Assembly (NCBI GenBank): GCA_018700895.1
Contig: JABIUV010000052.1
Span: 56,491 to 120,490, forward strand
Length of the DNA: 64,000 nt
Direction: 5' to 3'
Source of the DNA: Bacteroidota bacterium
GTDB lineage: Bacteria > Bacteroidota > Bacteroidia > NS11-12g > UBA9320
The notes beneath the pieces were generated by a model. It searched no databases, was not told the DNA's origin, and saw only the letters and a program-made list of their open reading frames with translations. A program made the translations under genes and the position numbers. Below are positions 16,736-25,994 of the stretch, in pieces (the stretch's first letter is position 1; every line of letters begins with the position of its first letter).

Positions 16736-17803
16736 TTAAATCTGCTTGAGCAAATAAATCTCTACACGCTTATTTTGATCTTCCTCAGCTCTGTTCGCAG
16801 GTAGTTTAAATTTCATCCTAAAATTACTCATCCCTTTATAGGTGAGTCGATCTCTGCTCACCCCGCTAGTTACTAGATAATGGTATATAGCCTTAGCTCG
16901 TTTGTAACTGAGTTCCATATTCCATCGTTGCTGCATGCTATTCGTCGGCCTGTTGATAGGGTAGTTCATATGACCTTGAATCTCAACATAAGCATCCTTA
17001 TTCCTTTGTAGGGCTGCGAGTAATTTAACTAACTCCGGTTGACTCTCAGGTCTTATCTCATCACTATCCGTAAAAAAATAGATATGCTGATACGTAAGCT
17101 TATCTGTAACCCTTACTTTGGAGAGTTCGAGCACATAAATCAATGTATCTATTGGCTTATCTATATCACCCTTAGGTATGGTAAGGTATGCAGAAAGGTA
17201 TTGCATAGCAGAAGCCGAGATGGTTACCTCGTCTGATAGTAGACTGAGCGGTGCAGATACTCCTGTCTTATCTACCATACTAAATTTCATCTCTTGGCCT
17301 TCGTAATCAAAACTAATGGACGCTTTTATGGGCTTCTTCGTTTTCTTGTCAATCGTTTTAACAATAACCCATTTGGGTGGGCTCAATTCCGATTTATAAT
17401 CTGTCTCATAAATGAAATAAACTTTAGCTCTCCTATTCTGACGGTGCACTTCACTTACTAACGCAGACTCGCCAAAGCTTTCCATTTTAATAAACCGAGA
17501 AGGCACACCTATAGACTCTAACACTTTGACCGCTGCTAAAGCTCTATTGGTTGCCAATACCGCATTATACTCACTAGTAGCAAAGCTATCGGTGTGGCCT
17601 TCTACATATATCTCCTTAATATTGGTACCTCCTATTTCGAGTATTTTGTTGGTTAGCAGACGCTTTTGCACCGCCGTAACCTCATAACTGTCTGACTCAA
17701 AGTAAATGAAAAAATCAGTAGAAGTAAGCGAATACAATTGGGCACTTGCTCTATGGAGCAACCCGCTAGCAGCCAAAGTCAGTATGAATAAAATTTGTCT
17801 CAA
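16736..17803 (-). CDS. secreted protein with two OmpA-like peptidoglycan-binding domains
   Basis: A 355-residue exported protein with a signal peptide (QILFILTLAASGLLHRASA). Residues ~28-130 form one OmpA C-terminal-like domain (FFIYFESDSYEVT ... YVEGHTDSFATSEYNAVLATNRALAAVKVLESIGV). After a middle beta-rich segment, residues ~235-350 form a second, more diverged one (IYFFTDSDEIRPES ... VEIQGHMNYPIN ... RAKAIYHYLVTSGVSRDRLTYKGM). The first keeps the HTD and N-x2-L-x2-R-A peptidoglycan contacts; the second has GHMN instead. It could bridge the outer membrane or a barrel partner to the cell wall. Confidence 0.8.
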   Translation of the reverse strand: MRQILFILTLAASGLLHRASAQLYSLTSTDFFIYFESDSYEVTAVQKRLLTNKILEIGGTNIKEIYVEGHTDSFATSEYNAVLATNRALAAVKVLESIGVPSRFIKMESFGESALVSEVHRQNRRAKVYFIYETDYKSELSPPKWVIVKTIDKKTKKPIKASISFDYEGQEMKFSMVDKTGVSAPLSLLSDEVTISASAMQYLSAYLTIPKGDIDKPIDTLIYVLELSKVRVTDKLTYQHIYFFTDSDEIRPESQPELVKLLAALQRNKDAYVEIQGHMNYPINRPTNSMQQRWNMELSYKRAKAIYHYLVTSGVSRDRLTYKGMSNFRMKFKLPANRAEEDQNKRVEIYLLKQI

Positions 17804-18174
17804 GTAAGTAAGAATGTGTTCTGGTTAAAAATGAAACGTAAAAAAAAGTTCCGGCCGTATAGATCAGGACTTGAATTTCAAAGATAAAATACTAGACTAC
17901 TACTTATGATGAAGTTATTAACCACGTGTATTCGAAAATACATTTGTATTAAAGCTAAACTCATGCCAAAAGTAACACGTCACTCATACGTGGAACTCAC
18001 GCCTTAAACCCGTCCAAAAACTCTTTAATAGAGACTGCATTGTCTCGATATTAGACTTTTTTGCAAACCAAATTTAACGCTCATCAAACAGCAATATACA
18101 CATTGACGCCAAGGTTTATCTCGTTTCAGTGACGATCAATATGAGAAGAAAAATATTATGTGGGACGAAGTGCG
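17804..18174. other. 371-base spacer with an orphan promoter-like box and mini-ORF
   Basis: Besides the ompA-type promoter, the spacer holds a plus-strand TACATTTG at 17939-17946. Seventeen bases later an ATG at 17963 opens a 14-codon frame (MPKVTRHSYVELTP) ending at 18007, and a short inverted repeat GAGAC-n6-GTCTC at 18031-18046 precedes a T-rich stretch near 18057. This could be a small transcript, but no -33 element is evident and chance is a fair explanation. Nothing else is recognisable. Confidence 0.3.
17879..17886 (-). promoter_or_regulatory. promoter -7 box of the double-OmpA gene
   Basis: TATCTTTG on the minus strand fits TAnnTTTG and gives an untranslated leader of about 70 bases to the ATG at 17803, longer than the other leaders in this window. 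Confidence 0.55.
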
Positions 18175-19218
18175 TTAAACGACTACGTTCCACTCATCGT
18201 GTTCGCCAAGCTCTAAGAACTTAGCCGCGTCTAAACGCTCTTTGAGAGCAAGTACCAGGGCGTATGCATTGGACTCTACTGTATAAGTCTCATTGTCTAT
18301 CGTAATAGCATTGATGTAAGTTATAGCTGCTGCTGTCCCTGTAGCAAACATGCACTCCACTGTGCCAGCTGCCAAGTCTTGATGGAACTCTTCTGCTGTT
18401 ATAACCTCTTCGGTCACACTCATTCCGGTGTCTCTAGCGAGTTGAATAACGGTAGCTCTAGTTATGCCACGTAAGATGCTATCCTCTACAGAAGGGGTAC
18501 GTATTGCACCATTCTTCACGTAAAAGAAGTTAGCACTCCCCAATTCTTCGAGGCTGAAATTATTAGAAACATTCGTCCAGAGTACCTGGTCAAAACCTAG
18601 GTTTTTAGCTTTAGAAGAAGGGTAAAAAGATGCAGCATAATTTCCAGCTGCCTTTGCGTAGCCAATACCCCCTTTACCTGCTCTGCTGTACGATTTTTCT
18701 AAGTAAACGCTGAGCGGCTTGTCATAATAGAACCCTACTGGACAAGCAATAATTACAAATCTGAATGTCTTACTTGACACTGCCCTGAGGGTAGGATCAG
18801 TAGATATCATAAACGGGCGTATGTATAATGACCCTTGATGCTTAGCCGGGATCCACGCCTTGTTACTAGCTACAAAATCTTTAATAATTTCCTCTACCTT
18901 ATCAGCATCAAGTTGCGGCATCATCATTCGATGAGCACTTTTATTTAATCGGGCAATATTATCTTTTAACCTAAAGATATTAATGCGTCCATCATCACTT
19001 TTATAGGCTTTGAGGCCTTCGAATATTGCTTGACCATAATGAAAAACCGAAGTTGCAGGGTGCATAGCCATTGTTTCCAAAGACTTCACTTCAAACTCAC
19101 TCCACTTCTCTCCATCGTAATCAGCAACAACCATTGTATCGGCAAACACTTTACCGAACTCCAAGTTGTCAAAATCTACAGAAACAGTATTCATTGGGGT
19201 AGGCGTTGTTACTTCCAT
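18175..19218 (-). CDS. ilvE: branched-chain amino acid aminotransferase
   Basis: PLP enzyme of fold class IV that transfers amino groups between 2-oxoglutarate and Leu/Ile/Val. Signature stretches are HYGQAIFEGLKAYKSDDG, NIARLNKSAHRMMMPQ, YIRPFMISTD, YAKAAGNYAASF with the PLP lysine, and GTAAAITYINAI near the C-terminus. The ATG at 19218 (MEVTTPTPMNTVSVDFDN) is chosen over the ORF track's 19305 because a TAnnTTTG box lies just upstream of it and inside the longer frame. The resulting 347 residues match the family. It is monocistronic in this window. Confidence 0.95.
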   Translation of the reverse strand: MEVTTPTPMNTVSVDFDNLEFGKVFADTMVVADYDGEKWSEFEVKSLETMAMHPATSVFHYGQAIFEGLKAYKSDDGRINIFRLKDNIARLNKSAHRMMMPQLDADKVEEIIKDFVASNKAWIPAKHQGSLYIRPFMISTDPTLRAVSSKTFRFVIIACPVGFYYDKPLSVYLEKSYSRAGKGGIGYAKAAGNYAASFYPSSKAKNLGFDQVLWTNVSNNFSLEELGSANFFYVKNGAIRTPSVEDSILRGITRATVIQLARDTGMSVTEEVITAEEFHQDLAAGTVECMFATGTAAAITYINAITIDNETYTVESNAYALVLALKERLDAAKFLELGEHDEWNVVV

Positions 19219-19223
19219 TGGTG

Positions 19224-19231
19224 CAAAGGTA
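19224..19231 (-). promoter_or_regulatory. promoter -7 box of ilvE
   Basis: TACCTTTG on the minus strand fits TAnnTTTG and ends five bases before the ATG at 19218; it decides the ilvE start and predicts a near-leaderless transcript. Confidence 0.7.
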
Positions 19232-19352
19232 CGATTCTTAACTATATTTTTTAGTACAGTGTTGATAAGCAAGCCACCCAGAAGTTTTAAAAAATACCAT
19301 AACACAAGTGCTCGTTGAGTTCTTAGTCAAAAAAAAAGTGTTGTTTTGTGTA

Positions 19353-19880
19353 GTGCAAAAAATAAAAGAACTCGACATACCACTTTTATATCAAAACCTC
19401 GTGGTACTTCCGCAAGACAAGGCTACGCTCACCCCAGAAAATACCAAGAGGGAAGAAGAAATCACTCCTGCCAAACAACCAGAGAAAGAAACCCTACCTA
19501 CAGAAGCTAGCGAACCTAAAGGGACGTACACACCCAAGCAAGCAATACCCTTCATCATTCTCATTCCTGAACATCTAAAAGCAGATTACATGGCTGAAAC
19601 GAGTGCATTCTACAAAATACTAGCGGCACTTAATATTTCGACCGCCTCTAAATATGTAAGTTCTAATCTTGAACTCCTCAACGAAACCGACACTTATTCT
19701 TGCATTCGGTGCGTAGGGCTAGACCTTGCCAATGAGAAAAAAGCGATGCAAAGTGGACATAAAAACATCCTACTATCACCGGACATCCATAACCTAACAA
19801 CTAAAGAGGAGAAAAAAGCAATGTACACACCTCTCAAACAATTTGTGCAAGACAACTTGGAGCACATCAACAAGATATAG
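19353..19880 (+). CDS. conserved hypothetical protein, possibly HolD (psi)-like
   Basis: A cytoplasmic protein of about 175 residues that I do not recognise with certainty. The ORF track begins at a GTG at 19308, but a near-consensus box TTGTTTTG at 19341-19348 precedes the GTG at 19353 (MQKIKELDIPLLYQN), mirroring the engB arrangement, so this start is preferred. A charged Pro/Glu/Lys linker (residues ~25-65) is followed by a compact domain: FIILIPEHLKADYMAETSAFYKILAALNI ... NILLSPDIHNLTTKEEKKAMYTPLKQFVQ. The order 'value of position, then LLSP-h-LxxxxxxKxxhhxxLK' recalls the clamp-loader psi subunit HolD, which is only a structural impression. Divergent from ilvE. Confidence 0.5.
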   Translation: MQKIKELDIPLLYQNLVVLPQDKATLTPENTKREEEITPAKQPEKETLPTEASEPKGTYTPKQAIPFIILIPEHLKADYMAETSAFYKILAALNISTASKYVSSNLELLNETDTYSCIRCVGLDLANEKKAMQSGHKNILLSPDIHNLTTKEEKKAMYTPLKQFVQDNLEHINKI

Positions 19881-19937
19881 CCATTACATATAACCTTCGC
19901 TCTTGGTATCCTCTCGCCACTTAACCTCGCATTATGT

Positions 19938-19945
19938 TATTTTTG
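19938..19945 (+). promoter_or_regulatory. promoter -7 box of the 802-residue protein gene
   Basis: TATTTTTG fits TAnnTTTG and lies 28 bases before the ATG at 19974. Confidence 0.6.
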
Positions 19946-19973
19946 CGTCCCTCATAACCCATAACAAAACGCA

Positions 19974-22382
19974 ATGCTGAGCAAAGACGATTTTACACAA
20001 TATAAACATCAATCCTTTTTTCTTAAACTGAAGGAATTAGCAGCCAATCAGGGCCCTAATCCGTTTGAGTTTAAGATGGTTTTCTTTGGAGGTACAGGAG
20101 CAGTAGGTGGACAAGCCGTAATAGAAGTGCTACAGAGTTTTGTGTATATGAAAAACGCGAGCGTTACGGCACCCAATTCCATACCTCAACTCATTATTAC
20201 GGGCATCAACAAGCCACAGATAGAGCAATTTTGCAGCAAGCTTTTTCAAATATTTGGGAGACAAACCTTTGAGAAAATAGCCGAAGAAGGAGATTCTTCC
20301 ATACTCTTATTTGATAGTTTCGTTGAGCTCCATTTCAAAACACTGATGGCCGTGCCTCAGTTTCAGGCAGACTTGAACAAAGAGCTTGACCAACTTAGTG
20401 ATAAACAAGCCAAGATAGACTACCTCATAGCCGAAGCCAGCAAAACAACTTCTCCCTTTGAAGCATTCATAAAAGAAATAAAAACGGAGCTGAACATTGG
20501 TGAAAGCGAGAAACTACGTGCCGTATTTAGCGGTATTCCCGTACCAAGTGTAGCTACCTATCACTTTGAAAACATTGACCGACTCTTAGATGAACACGGA
20601 CTAAGTGACGGCGACACCGAAAAAAGTATCGAACGCAGCATCAAAAGAGAAATCCTAAAAGGACTTGCCGAAGATTTTGGCGATATCAAAAAATATCACG
20701 CAGAAGAGGTACTTATGGCTCACACGACTTCGGTAGGTGGAATGTACCAAATCATAAACGGCGAGCCTGTAATCAAACTGGGTTACGCTCACTCTTCACT
20801 TGGCGACTTGTTAAAAGAAAAGCAGTATTACGCCAACGTGTTGACCATACAATATTCTAACTTCAAACTTAAAAGCTTGGTGACGGCCAGTGCTATTGGC
20901 ATAGACTATATATACCAAAGCAGCACCCTACCACTAAGTAGTGGCGTGAGCAGAAAATTTAGACACGCTGCAGAACACAACTTATTGCCTTTTGATATCA
21001 AAATATCGCAAGACAAAAAAGGAGAACGATTACTCAATAAGATATTCCCTGCCCTACCCGTAGCTACTAATCATCCAGTACTAGACACCAACGGCAAACC
21101 ATCAGAAAAAGCTCTATTCAACTTTGGTAATGAAAAAGAAAATATCCCGAGTCTGAATGTGAACTATGCTCTCCGCAGTGGGGAAAACGGTCTTTTTTCG
21201 CTAGATAATGCCTATGCCCTTTATCTCAATATGAAAATAGCCTCGCAAGAGGAACTAGCACACGTATTGGTAAGCAACGCATTACTGGGAGACGATGAGC
21301 AAAAACCTTGGTTTGACAAACACGGAATATGCTACTACACACAAACGGATAACAGTAGTCTCATTTTTGCTTTGCTCAATAATCGTAAGGAGTTTCGCCG
21401 TTACCAAACGAGTGCATTCACCACCAAGGCGTTTCAAGAATTGGGAAGCAGTAAGCACCAAGCCGAGCTACATACCCACGGCCTGATGATGCTAGTTCAC
21501 AAGCTCAAACATCTGAATCCTAAGGTAGTAAGCCAAAACGTAACCAGTAAGTACAAGGAAGCTGAGGTAAAAGATTTTGTAGACCAAAATACTCCAAAAC
21601 TATTGCTAGAGGACGTAGTGGAATACGGTAAGGATATAACCACATTTGCTCAGCACTTCACCGATTTATTCAACATAAACTCGGTAGAGGATATGGCACG
21701 ATATACAGGTTTCAAAGGTGAGCTCAAAGGATTCATCAAGACTTTTTACAATGGACTACACTCAGCCGTATCCCAAACGGTACGAGCTATCACCTCTCTG
21801 GGCACTCCTATCATTTACAAGAATGCCGAAGGTAAAGATGAGATTCTCACGGGACCCTACTTTGCCCCATTAGACCTTGTGCTTACGGCTAATTACACTT
21901 TGCTAGAGGCCATCGACAAAATAAGCGAAGAACATCGCCTGGACAGAGACGATTTTATCAATTGGTTGGTGTGCAATAATGGTTTTGTAGACCTAAGACC
22001 AAATGCTACGCTCAATACCGCCAAAACGTATATGGGTGGACTGACTGACCGAATCACAACACTTACAGGCGAGGTCGCATTCCGCAAGGCGATAAATACA
22101 CTGAAACAAAAAAATGCTCGTAATACCGACGAGAACTACCACTTCAATACAAGTGGTCTGTTAGCGTACTGTGGTCGATTAACTGGACTGTTTGAGCAGT
22201 TGCGGGAATTTGACCTAAGCCTAGGAACCTATAACGGCTGGAAAGCCTTATTCCCTATAGATGGCAATGAGAATCATATCCTCATCCCCGGATTGGTAGA
22301 GGCTATGCGTCATTACTCAGAAGGTCTTGGCAAAATAACAGGAACGGAGTTCTTGTACCCACGGTATGGGTATTATGGGTAA
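19974..22382 (+). CDS. large protein of unknown function with N-terminal Rossmann-like motif
   Basis: An 802-residue protein without signal peptide or membrane helices, hence probably cytoplasmic. Residues 34-53 (KMVFFGGTGAVGGQAVIEVL) contain GGTGAVGG, resembling the dinucleotide-binding G-x-x-G-x-x-G loop of extended short-chain dehydrogenases, and the following IPQLIITGINKPQ could be the second strand. The rest is alpha-rich with blocks such as AHTTSVGGMYQIINGEPVIKLGYAHSSLGDLL, TASAIGIDYIYQSSTLPLSSG and SAVSQTVRAITSLGTPIIYKN that suggest a large catalytic domain rather than a scaffold. I cannot assign a family. It has its own promoter and no operon partner. A NAD(P)-dependent oxidoreductase or a synthase with a Rossmann core are possible readings. 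Confidence 0.55.
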   Translation: MLSKDDFTQYKHQSFFLKLKELAANQGPNPFEFKMVFFGGTGAVGGQAVIEVLQSFVYMKNASVTAPNSIPQLIITGINKPQIEQFCSKLFQIFGRQTFEKIAEEGDSSILLFDSFVELHFKTLMAVPQFQADLNKELDQLSDKQAKIDYLIAEASKTTSPFEAFIKEIKTELNIGESEKLRAVFSGIPVPSVATYHFENIDRLLDEHGLSDGDTEKSIERSIKREILKGLAEDFGDIKKYHAEEVLMAHTTSVGGMYQIINGEPVIKLGYAHSSLGDLLKEKQYYANVLTIQYSNFKLKSLVTASAIGIDYIYQSSTLPLSSGVSRKFRHAAEHNLLPFDIKISQDKKGERLLNKIFPALPVATNHPVLDTNGKPSEKALFNFGNEKENIPSLNVNYALRSGENGLFSLDNAYALYLNMKIASQEELAHVLVSNALLGDDEQKPWFDKHGICYYTQTDNSSLIFALLNNRKEFRRYQTSAFTTKAFQELGSSKHQAELHTHGLMMLVHKLKHLNPKVVSQNVTSKYKEAEVKDFVDQNTPKLLLEDVVEYGKDITTFAQHFTDLFNINSVEDMARYTGFKGELKGFIKTFYNGLHSAVSQTVRAITSLGTPIIYKNAEGKDEILTGPYFAPLDLVLTANYTLLEAIDKISEEHRLDRDDFINWLVCNNGFVDLRPNATLNTAKTYMGGLTDRITTLTGEVAFRKAINTLKQKNARNTDENYHFNTSGLLAYCGRLTGLFEQLREFDLSLGTYNGWKALFPIDGNENHILIPGLVEAMRHYSEGLGKITGTEFLYPRYGYYG

Positions 22383-22406
22383 ATTATAGCACGATACATC
22401 CTAGTT

Positions 22407-23068
22407 CTAACTTATCCAAAGCGGATACGTTAAAACGAGCCTCCAAACACCATTGCGGTTTTTGAATACCAGTATCTCTCCACTTCCCAGTAAGAGCCCT
22501 CCTTGACCCGAGTGCTCAATAACAACCGTCTTTTTGTCTTCACTAAACACTGGAATAGAAAACTCATGAAGTCCTCCATTCCCGCAAAACTCTCGAAAAG
22601 CTGTCCAATAATCAAGTGTATCATTCTTCTGTATTTTGTAGAGTTCTTTAGGTGTAAGACACCATGCACGTGGCAAAAGTGACTGATCCCATAGCTTCAA
22701 GGTTACTCCCAACTGCTTTTCATATAACTTTTCTCTTCTATCGTCAGCACAGAAGGAGCCGCTTCTACGAAGAATCGTTCTAAGGCTGAGCTGTGTTTCA
22801 ATGAAAAACACTTCAATTTGGTAAACAACCGCAGATTATCTTCAATGGATTCTTCTGCAAATAGGCATTCATTCATAAAGTTATAAATGTGTTCACCGCA
22901 CACCACCTCATTATGCTCTATCAAATCTACATATTCATACGCGACACTCCGTTTCCAAAACCCATCATAACCATAAAAGTAAACACCAAGAAATATTACA
23001 AGTACGACACCTAACCCCACAGTGTAAAGCGATGGCATCCCAAGTTGATTTATCTTTCTTCGTCGCAT
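22407..23068 (-). pseudogene. membrane-anchored hypothetical protein interrupted by a one-base frameshift
   Basis: Two overlapping frames, 22703..23068 (121 residues) and 22407..22811 (134 residues), read as one gene of about 220 residues broken by a single missing base. The first supplies a membrane helix (YTVGLGVVLVIFLGVYFYG) and a helical region ending TIEEKSYMK; the second continues KQLGVTLKLWDQSLLPRAW through FSEDKKTVVIEHSGQGGLLLGSGEILVFKNRNGVWRL. Adding one A to the AAAA run at 22717-22720 (minus strand) joins them as SYMKKQLGV without a stop. The whole span is then 221 codons including the stop. Either a recent pseudogene or an assembly error. Product family not recognised. Confidence 0.6.
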
Positions 23069-23209
23069 AATATGCAGTTCCTTAACATCATACGCTTGGT
23101 AAGTTTAGAATATTATGTCAGCCGCTTACTAGTTTACGAAGAGACCTTTTCGCTTAATGAAATCACCTATGGAGGGAAGCTTTACCACACAAGTAGCAAA
23201 ATCCAGTAA

Positions 23210-23241
23210 CCAAAAAAAATCCGCTTTCGCGGATTCTTTTT
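23210..23241 (-). terminator. intrinsic terminator of the dcw operon
   Basis: On the minus strand, AATCCGC-gaaa-GCGGATT is followed by a run of eight T-equivalents. The GAAA tetraloop and seven-base GC-containing stem make a strong terminator about 80 bases after ftsZ. The flanks also allow function on the plus strand. Confidence 0.9.
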
Positions 23242-23318
23242 ACATTTATTATATCTAGGCACTACCCATGATGCCGTTGTAGGAACTGGCGTGGATTGTC
23301 CTTGTAGGCATATTACAT

Positions 23319-24692
23319 CTAATCTACATTATCGTGTAAAAAAGAATTGTTGGTACGCAATTCTGGTTTTTTCTCAGGTTCTTCTATCAGACTTGTGCGG
23401 CTAATAGTGGTCTCCGAAGAATGTGTCACCTCGTCTAAATGTACGCCTTTGCGTTTGTAAGCGGGTACATTTTCGAGCATTTCTTGTCCATTCTCTTTGT
23501 TGGCAGTATCGTTCAAGTCTTTGAGGTACTTCATACGTTGCGTCATCTCCTCTACCTTGCGATTAGCGGCAGCTATCTCTGCTGCATCTCCCTCTCCTAT
23601 CTGGTCGAAGATGGTTGTTTGCTTGTTTGCCTCTGCTTCTTCAGCCGTTGGCTCACTATTTACACTCAAAGCACCAAGGTCAAACTCTACTTCTTCGTTT
23701 ACCTCAAAGTTGGTTTTATACTTATTCTCTGCTCTATTAAACCCCGTAGCAATTACGGTAACACTTATTCCTCTACCCAAGCTATCATCGTAGCACAGAC
23801 CACATTTCAGCGTAGCATCTCTACCTGCTTCGTTTTGCAAGTATTCATTGATTTGAGCGTACTCATCCATCGTAGCTTCTTCTTCTCCGTAAGAGATATT
23901 CACCAATAAATCGCTCGCACCGTTTATCTTGTTATCATCCAATAACGGCGAGTTAAGAGCTTGATTTACAGCACGCATAGCACGGTCATCGCCTTCGCTT
24001 AGCCCCATACCCATTATAGATACACCACTATCGCTCATAGCTGTTTTCACGTCTTCAAAATCCACGTTTATACTTCCTGCTATGGTGATAATCTCTGCAA
24101 TACCTTTGGCTGCGGTAGTGAGTACATTATCCGCGTAGCCAAAAGCCTTGCTTATAGCTAGGTTACCGTATATTTCTTTTATTCTATCGTTAGATATCAC
24201 AAGCAGTGAATCTACACTCTCGCGTATTTCCTCTACTCCGTGAAAAGCAGCATCACATCTGCGTCCACCCTCAAAGGTGAAAGGGGTAGTGACAATACCC
24301 ACGGTGAGTATGCCCATATCTTTGGCCGCTTTGGCTATAACAGGAGCTGCACCAGTACCGGTACCACCACCCATTCCAGCCGTGATAAATACCATTTGGG
24401 TATTCACACCAAGTGACTCTATGATGTCTTTCATATTCTCCTCGGCAGCCTTACGACCTACCTCCGGATTAGAACCTGCTCCTCTCCCTTCGGTGAGTGC
24501 ATTTCCTATTTGAATCTTATTAGGTATAGGACTACTTTCTAATGCTTGTGCATCTGTATTACAAATGAAAAAGTCAACCCCCTTTATACCTTCACGGTAC
24601 ATATGATTTACGGCGTTTCCACCGCCGCCTCCTACACCTATTACTTTGATGATAGAAGACTTGTCTTTAGGTAATTCTACTGTGAAACTCAT
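23319..24692 (-). CDS. ftsZ: cell division GTPase FtsZ
   Basis: Tubulin homologue that polymerises into the Z ring. The 457-residue protein has the GTP-binding core IGVGGGGGNAVNHM near 17-30, the tubulin signature GMGGGTGTGAAP near 105-116 and the T7-loop NVDFEDVKTAM. A long acidic/charged linker (residues ~330-440) leads to a C-terminal peptide NNSFLHDNVD, the lineage-specific partner-binding tail. It is the last gene of the dcw operon, 11 bases after ftsA, followed by the terminator. Confidence 0.98.
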   Translation of the reverse strand: MSFTVELPKDKSSIIKVIGVGGGGGNAVNHMYREGIKGVDFFICNTDAQALESSPIPNKIQIGNALTEGRGAGSNPEVGRKAAEENMKDIIESLGVNTQMVFITAGMGGGTGTGAAPVIAKAAKDMGILTVGIVTTPFTFEGGRRCDAAFHGVEEIRESVDSLLVISNDRIKEIYGNLAISKAFGYADNVLTTAAKGIAEIITIAGSINVDFEDVKTAMSDSGVSIMGMGLSEGDDRAMRAVNQALNSPLLDDNKINGASDLLVNISYGEEEATMDEYAQINEYLQNEAGRDATLKCGLCYDDSLGRGISVTVIATGFNRAENKYKTNFEVNEEVEFDLGALSVNSEPTAEEAEANKQTTIFDQIGEGDAAEIAAANRKVEEMTQRMKYLKDLNDTANKENGQEMLENVPAYKRKGVHLDEVTHSSETTISRTSLIEEPEKKPELRTNNSFLHDNVD

Positions 24693-24703
24693 TGTTGCTT
24701 ATT

Positions 24704-25993
24704 CTATTTGTAATCGGTTATATCGTCTACCTCGTCTTTCAGCCAATCCTTAAAACGGTCTAATATGGCTGTTTTCTTTTTCTGTTCTCTAGGGTTATCT
24801 CCTGATGTATTTATGGCACCTCCGACCATACGCTCTTCTGCCAAGCCTCTCAGTACAAGCCCAACACTCGTAGCGTATATCGGACTTTTCACCTCTTCTA
24901 CCATTCCTTTAGCCAAATGCTCGTTAGGGTAACCAATACGAGCGTCTAATCCTGTTACAAACTCTGCCAACTGAGCTATGTGTTTCAATTGAGACCCCCC
25001 ACCTGTAAGTACAATACCTCCAGCCAGTTTTTTCTCCATATTGCTCGCTTTTATCTCATAATAGACTAACTCCATAATCTCTTCTATACGAGCTTGTATG
25101 ATCTTACTCAGATTGCGAACCGATATTTCTTTGGCTTCTCTACCGCGAATACCCGGTATGCTTATAATCTCGTCTTCGTCTAATTCATTGGCCAATGCAC
25201 TCCCAAATTTCACCTTGAGCAACTCGGCATGAGCCTTCATCACGTAGCATCCTTCTTTTATGTCCTCTGTTATTATGTTACCACCGTATGGTATGATTGC
25301 CGTATGACGGATGATATTTTCGTGGAAAATCGCAACGTCCGTAGTGCCACCACCTATATCTACCAATACCACACCTGCTTCTAGCTCCTCGGGGCTTAGT
25401 ACTGCTTCTGCTGATGCCAAAGGCTCCAAAGCAATTTCTGATGCTTTTAAACCTGATTTCTCTATACACTTATATACATTTTTAGCCGCCGAAATCTGAC
25501 CAGTGATAATATGAAAATTACCTTCTAGCTTCACTCCTGCCATACCTACTGGATCTACTATTCCCGGCTCATCATCTACCGTATAGTCCTGTGGCAAAAC
25601 GTGTATTATTCTGTCCCCCGGCTTCACAGCTAGTTTGAACATATCATTTTCTAATTTTTTGAGGTCTTCTGTACTTATCTCAGACTCACCGTCATTGCGG
25701 ATAATCATACCGCGATGTTGCAAACTATTGATATGTGCCCCTGCGATACCCACCTGTACTCGATTAATATCAACGTTACTTTTTTCAGACGCCTCTTTTA
25801 TCGCCTCTTGAATAGCGGCTACCGTTTTGTCAATGTTAGAAACCACACCACGAGTTACACCTCCGTGAGAAGCCACCTTTCCCATACCGAGTATATCTAC
25901 TTTCCCGTATTGGTTAACTCTACCCACTATTACGCACACTTTGGTAGTACCTATATCTAGTCCTACTATTATTTTTTCTTGTGTTTCAGCCAT
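24704..25993 (-). CDS. ftsA: cell division protein FtsA
   Basis: Actin-like ATPase that tethers FtsZ to the membrane. The 429-residue sequence has the phosphate-1 motif VGLDIGTTKVCVIVG at 10-24, the SHS2/1C subdomain region, phosphate-2 VVLVDIGGGTTDVAIF near 208-223 and the adenosine motif GGIVLTGGGSQLKHI near 330-344. The C-terminal basic segment KKTAILDRFKDWLKDEVDD could be the amphipathic membrane-targeting helix. One base separates it from ftsQ and 11 bases from ftsZ. Confidence 0.97.
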   Translation of the reverse strand: MAETQEKIIVGLDIGTTKVCVIVGRVNQYGKVDILGMGKVASHGGVTRGVVSNIDKTVAAIQEAIKEASEKSNVDINRVQVGIAGAHINSLQHRGMIIRNDGESEISTEDLKKLENDMFKLAVKPGDRIIHVLPQDYTVDDEPGIVDPVGMAGVKLEGNFHIITGQISAAKNVYKCIEKSGLKASEIALEPLASAEAVLSPEELEAGVVLVDIGGGTTDVAIFHENIIRHTAIIPYGGNIITEDIKEGCYVMKAHAELLKVKFGSALANELDEDEIISIPGIRGREAKEISVRNLSKIIQARIEEIMELVYYEIKASNMEKKLAGGIVLTGGGSQLKHIAQLAEFVTGLDARIGYPNEHLAKGMVEEVKSPIYATSVGLVLRGLAEERMVGGAINTSGDNPREQKKKTAILDRFKDWLKDEVDDITDYK

Positions 25994-25994
25994 T

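Noticed and set aside
23439-23909. 156-residue plus-strand ORF inside ftsZ
   Set aside because: Shadow of the ftsZ linker region; no signal or domain.
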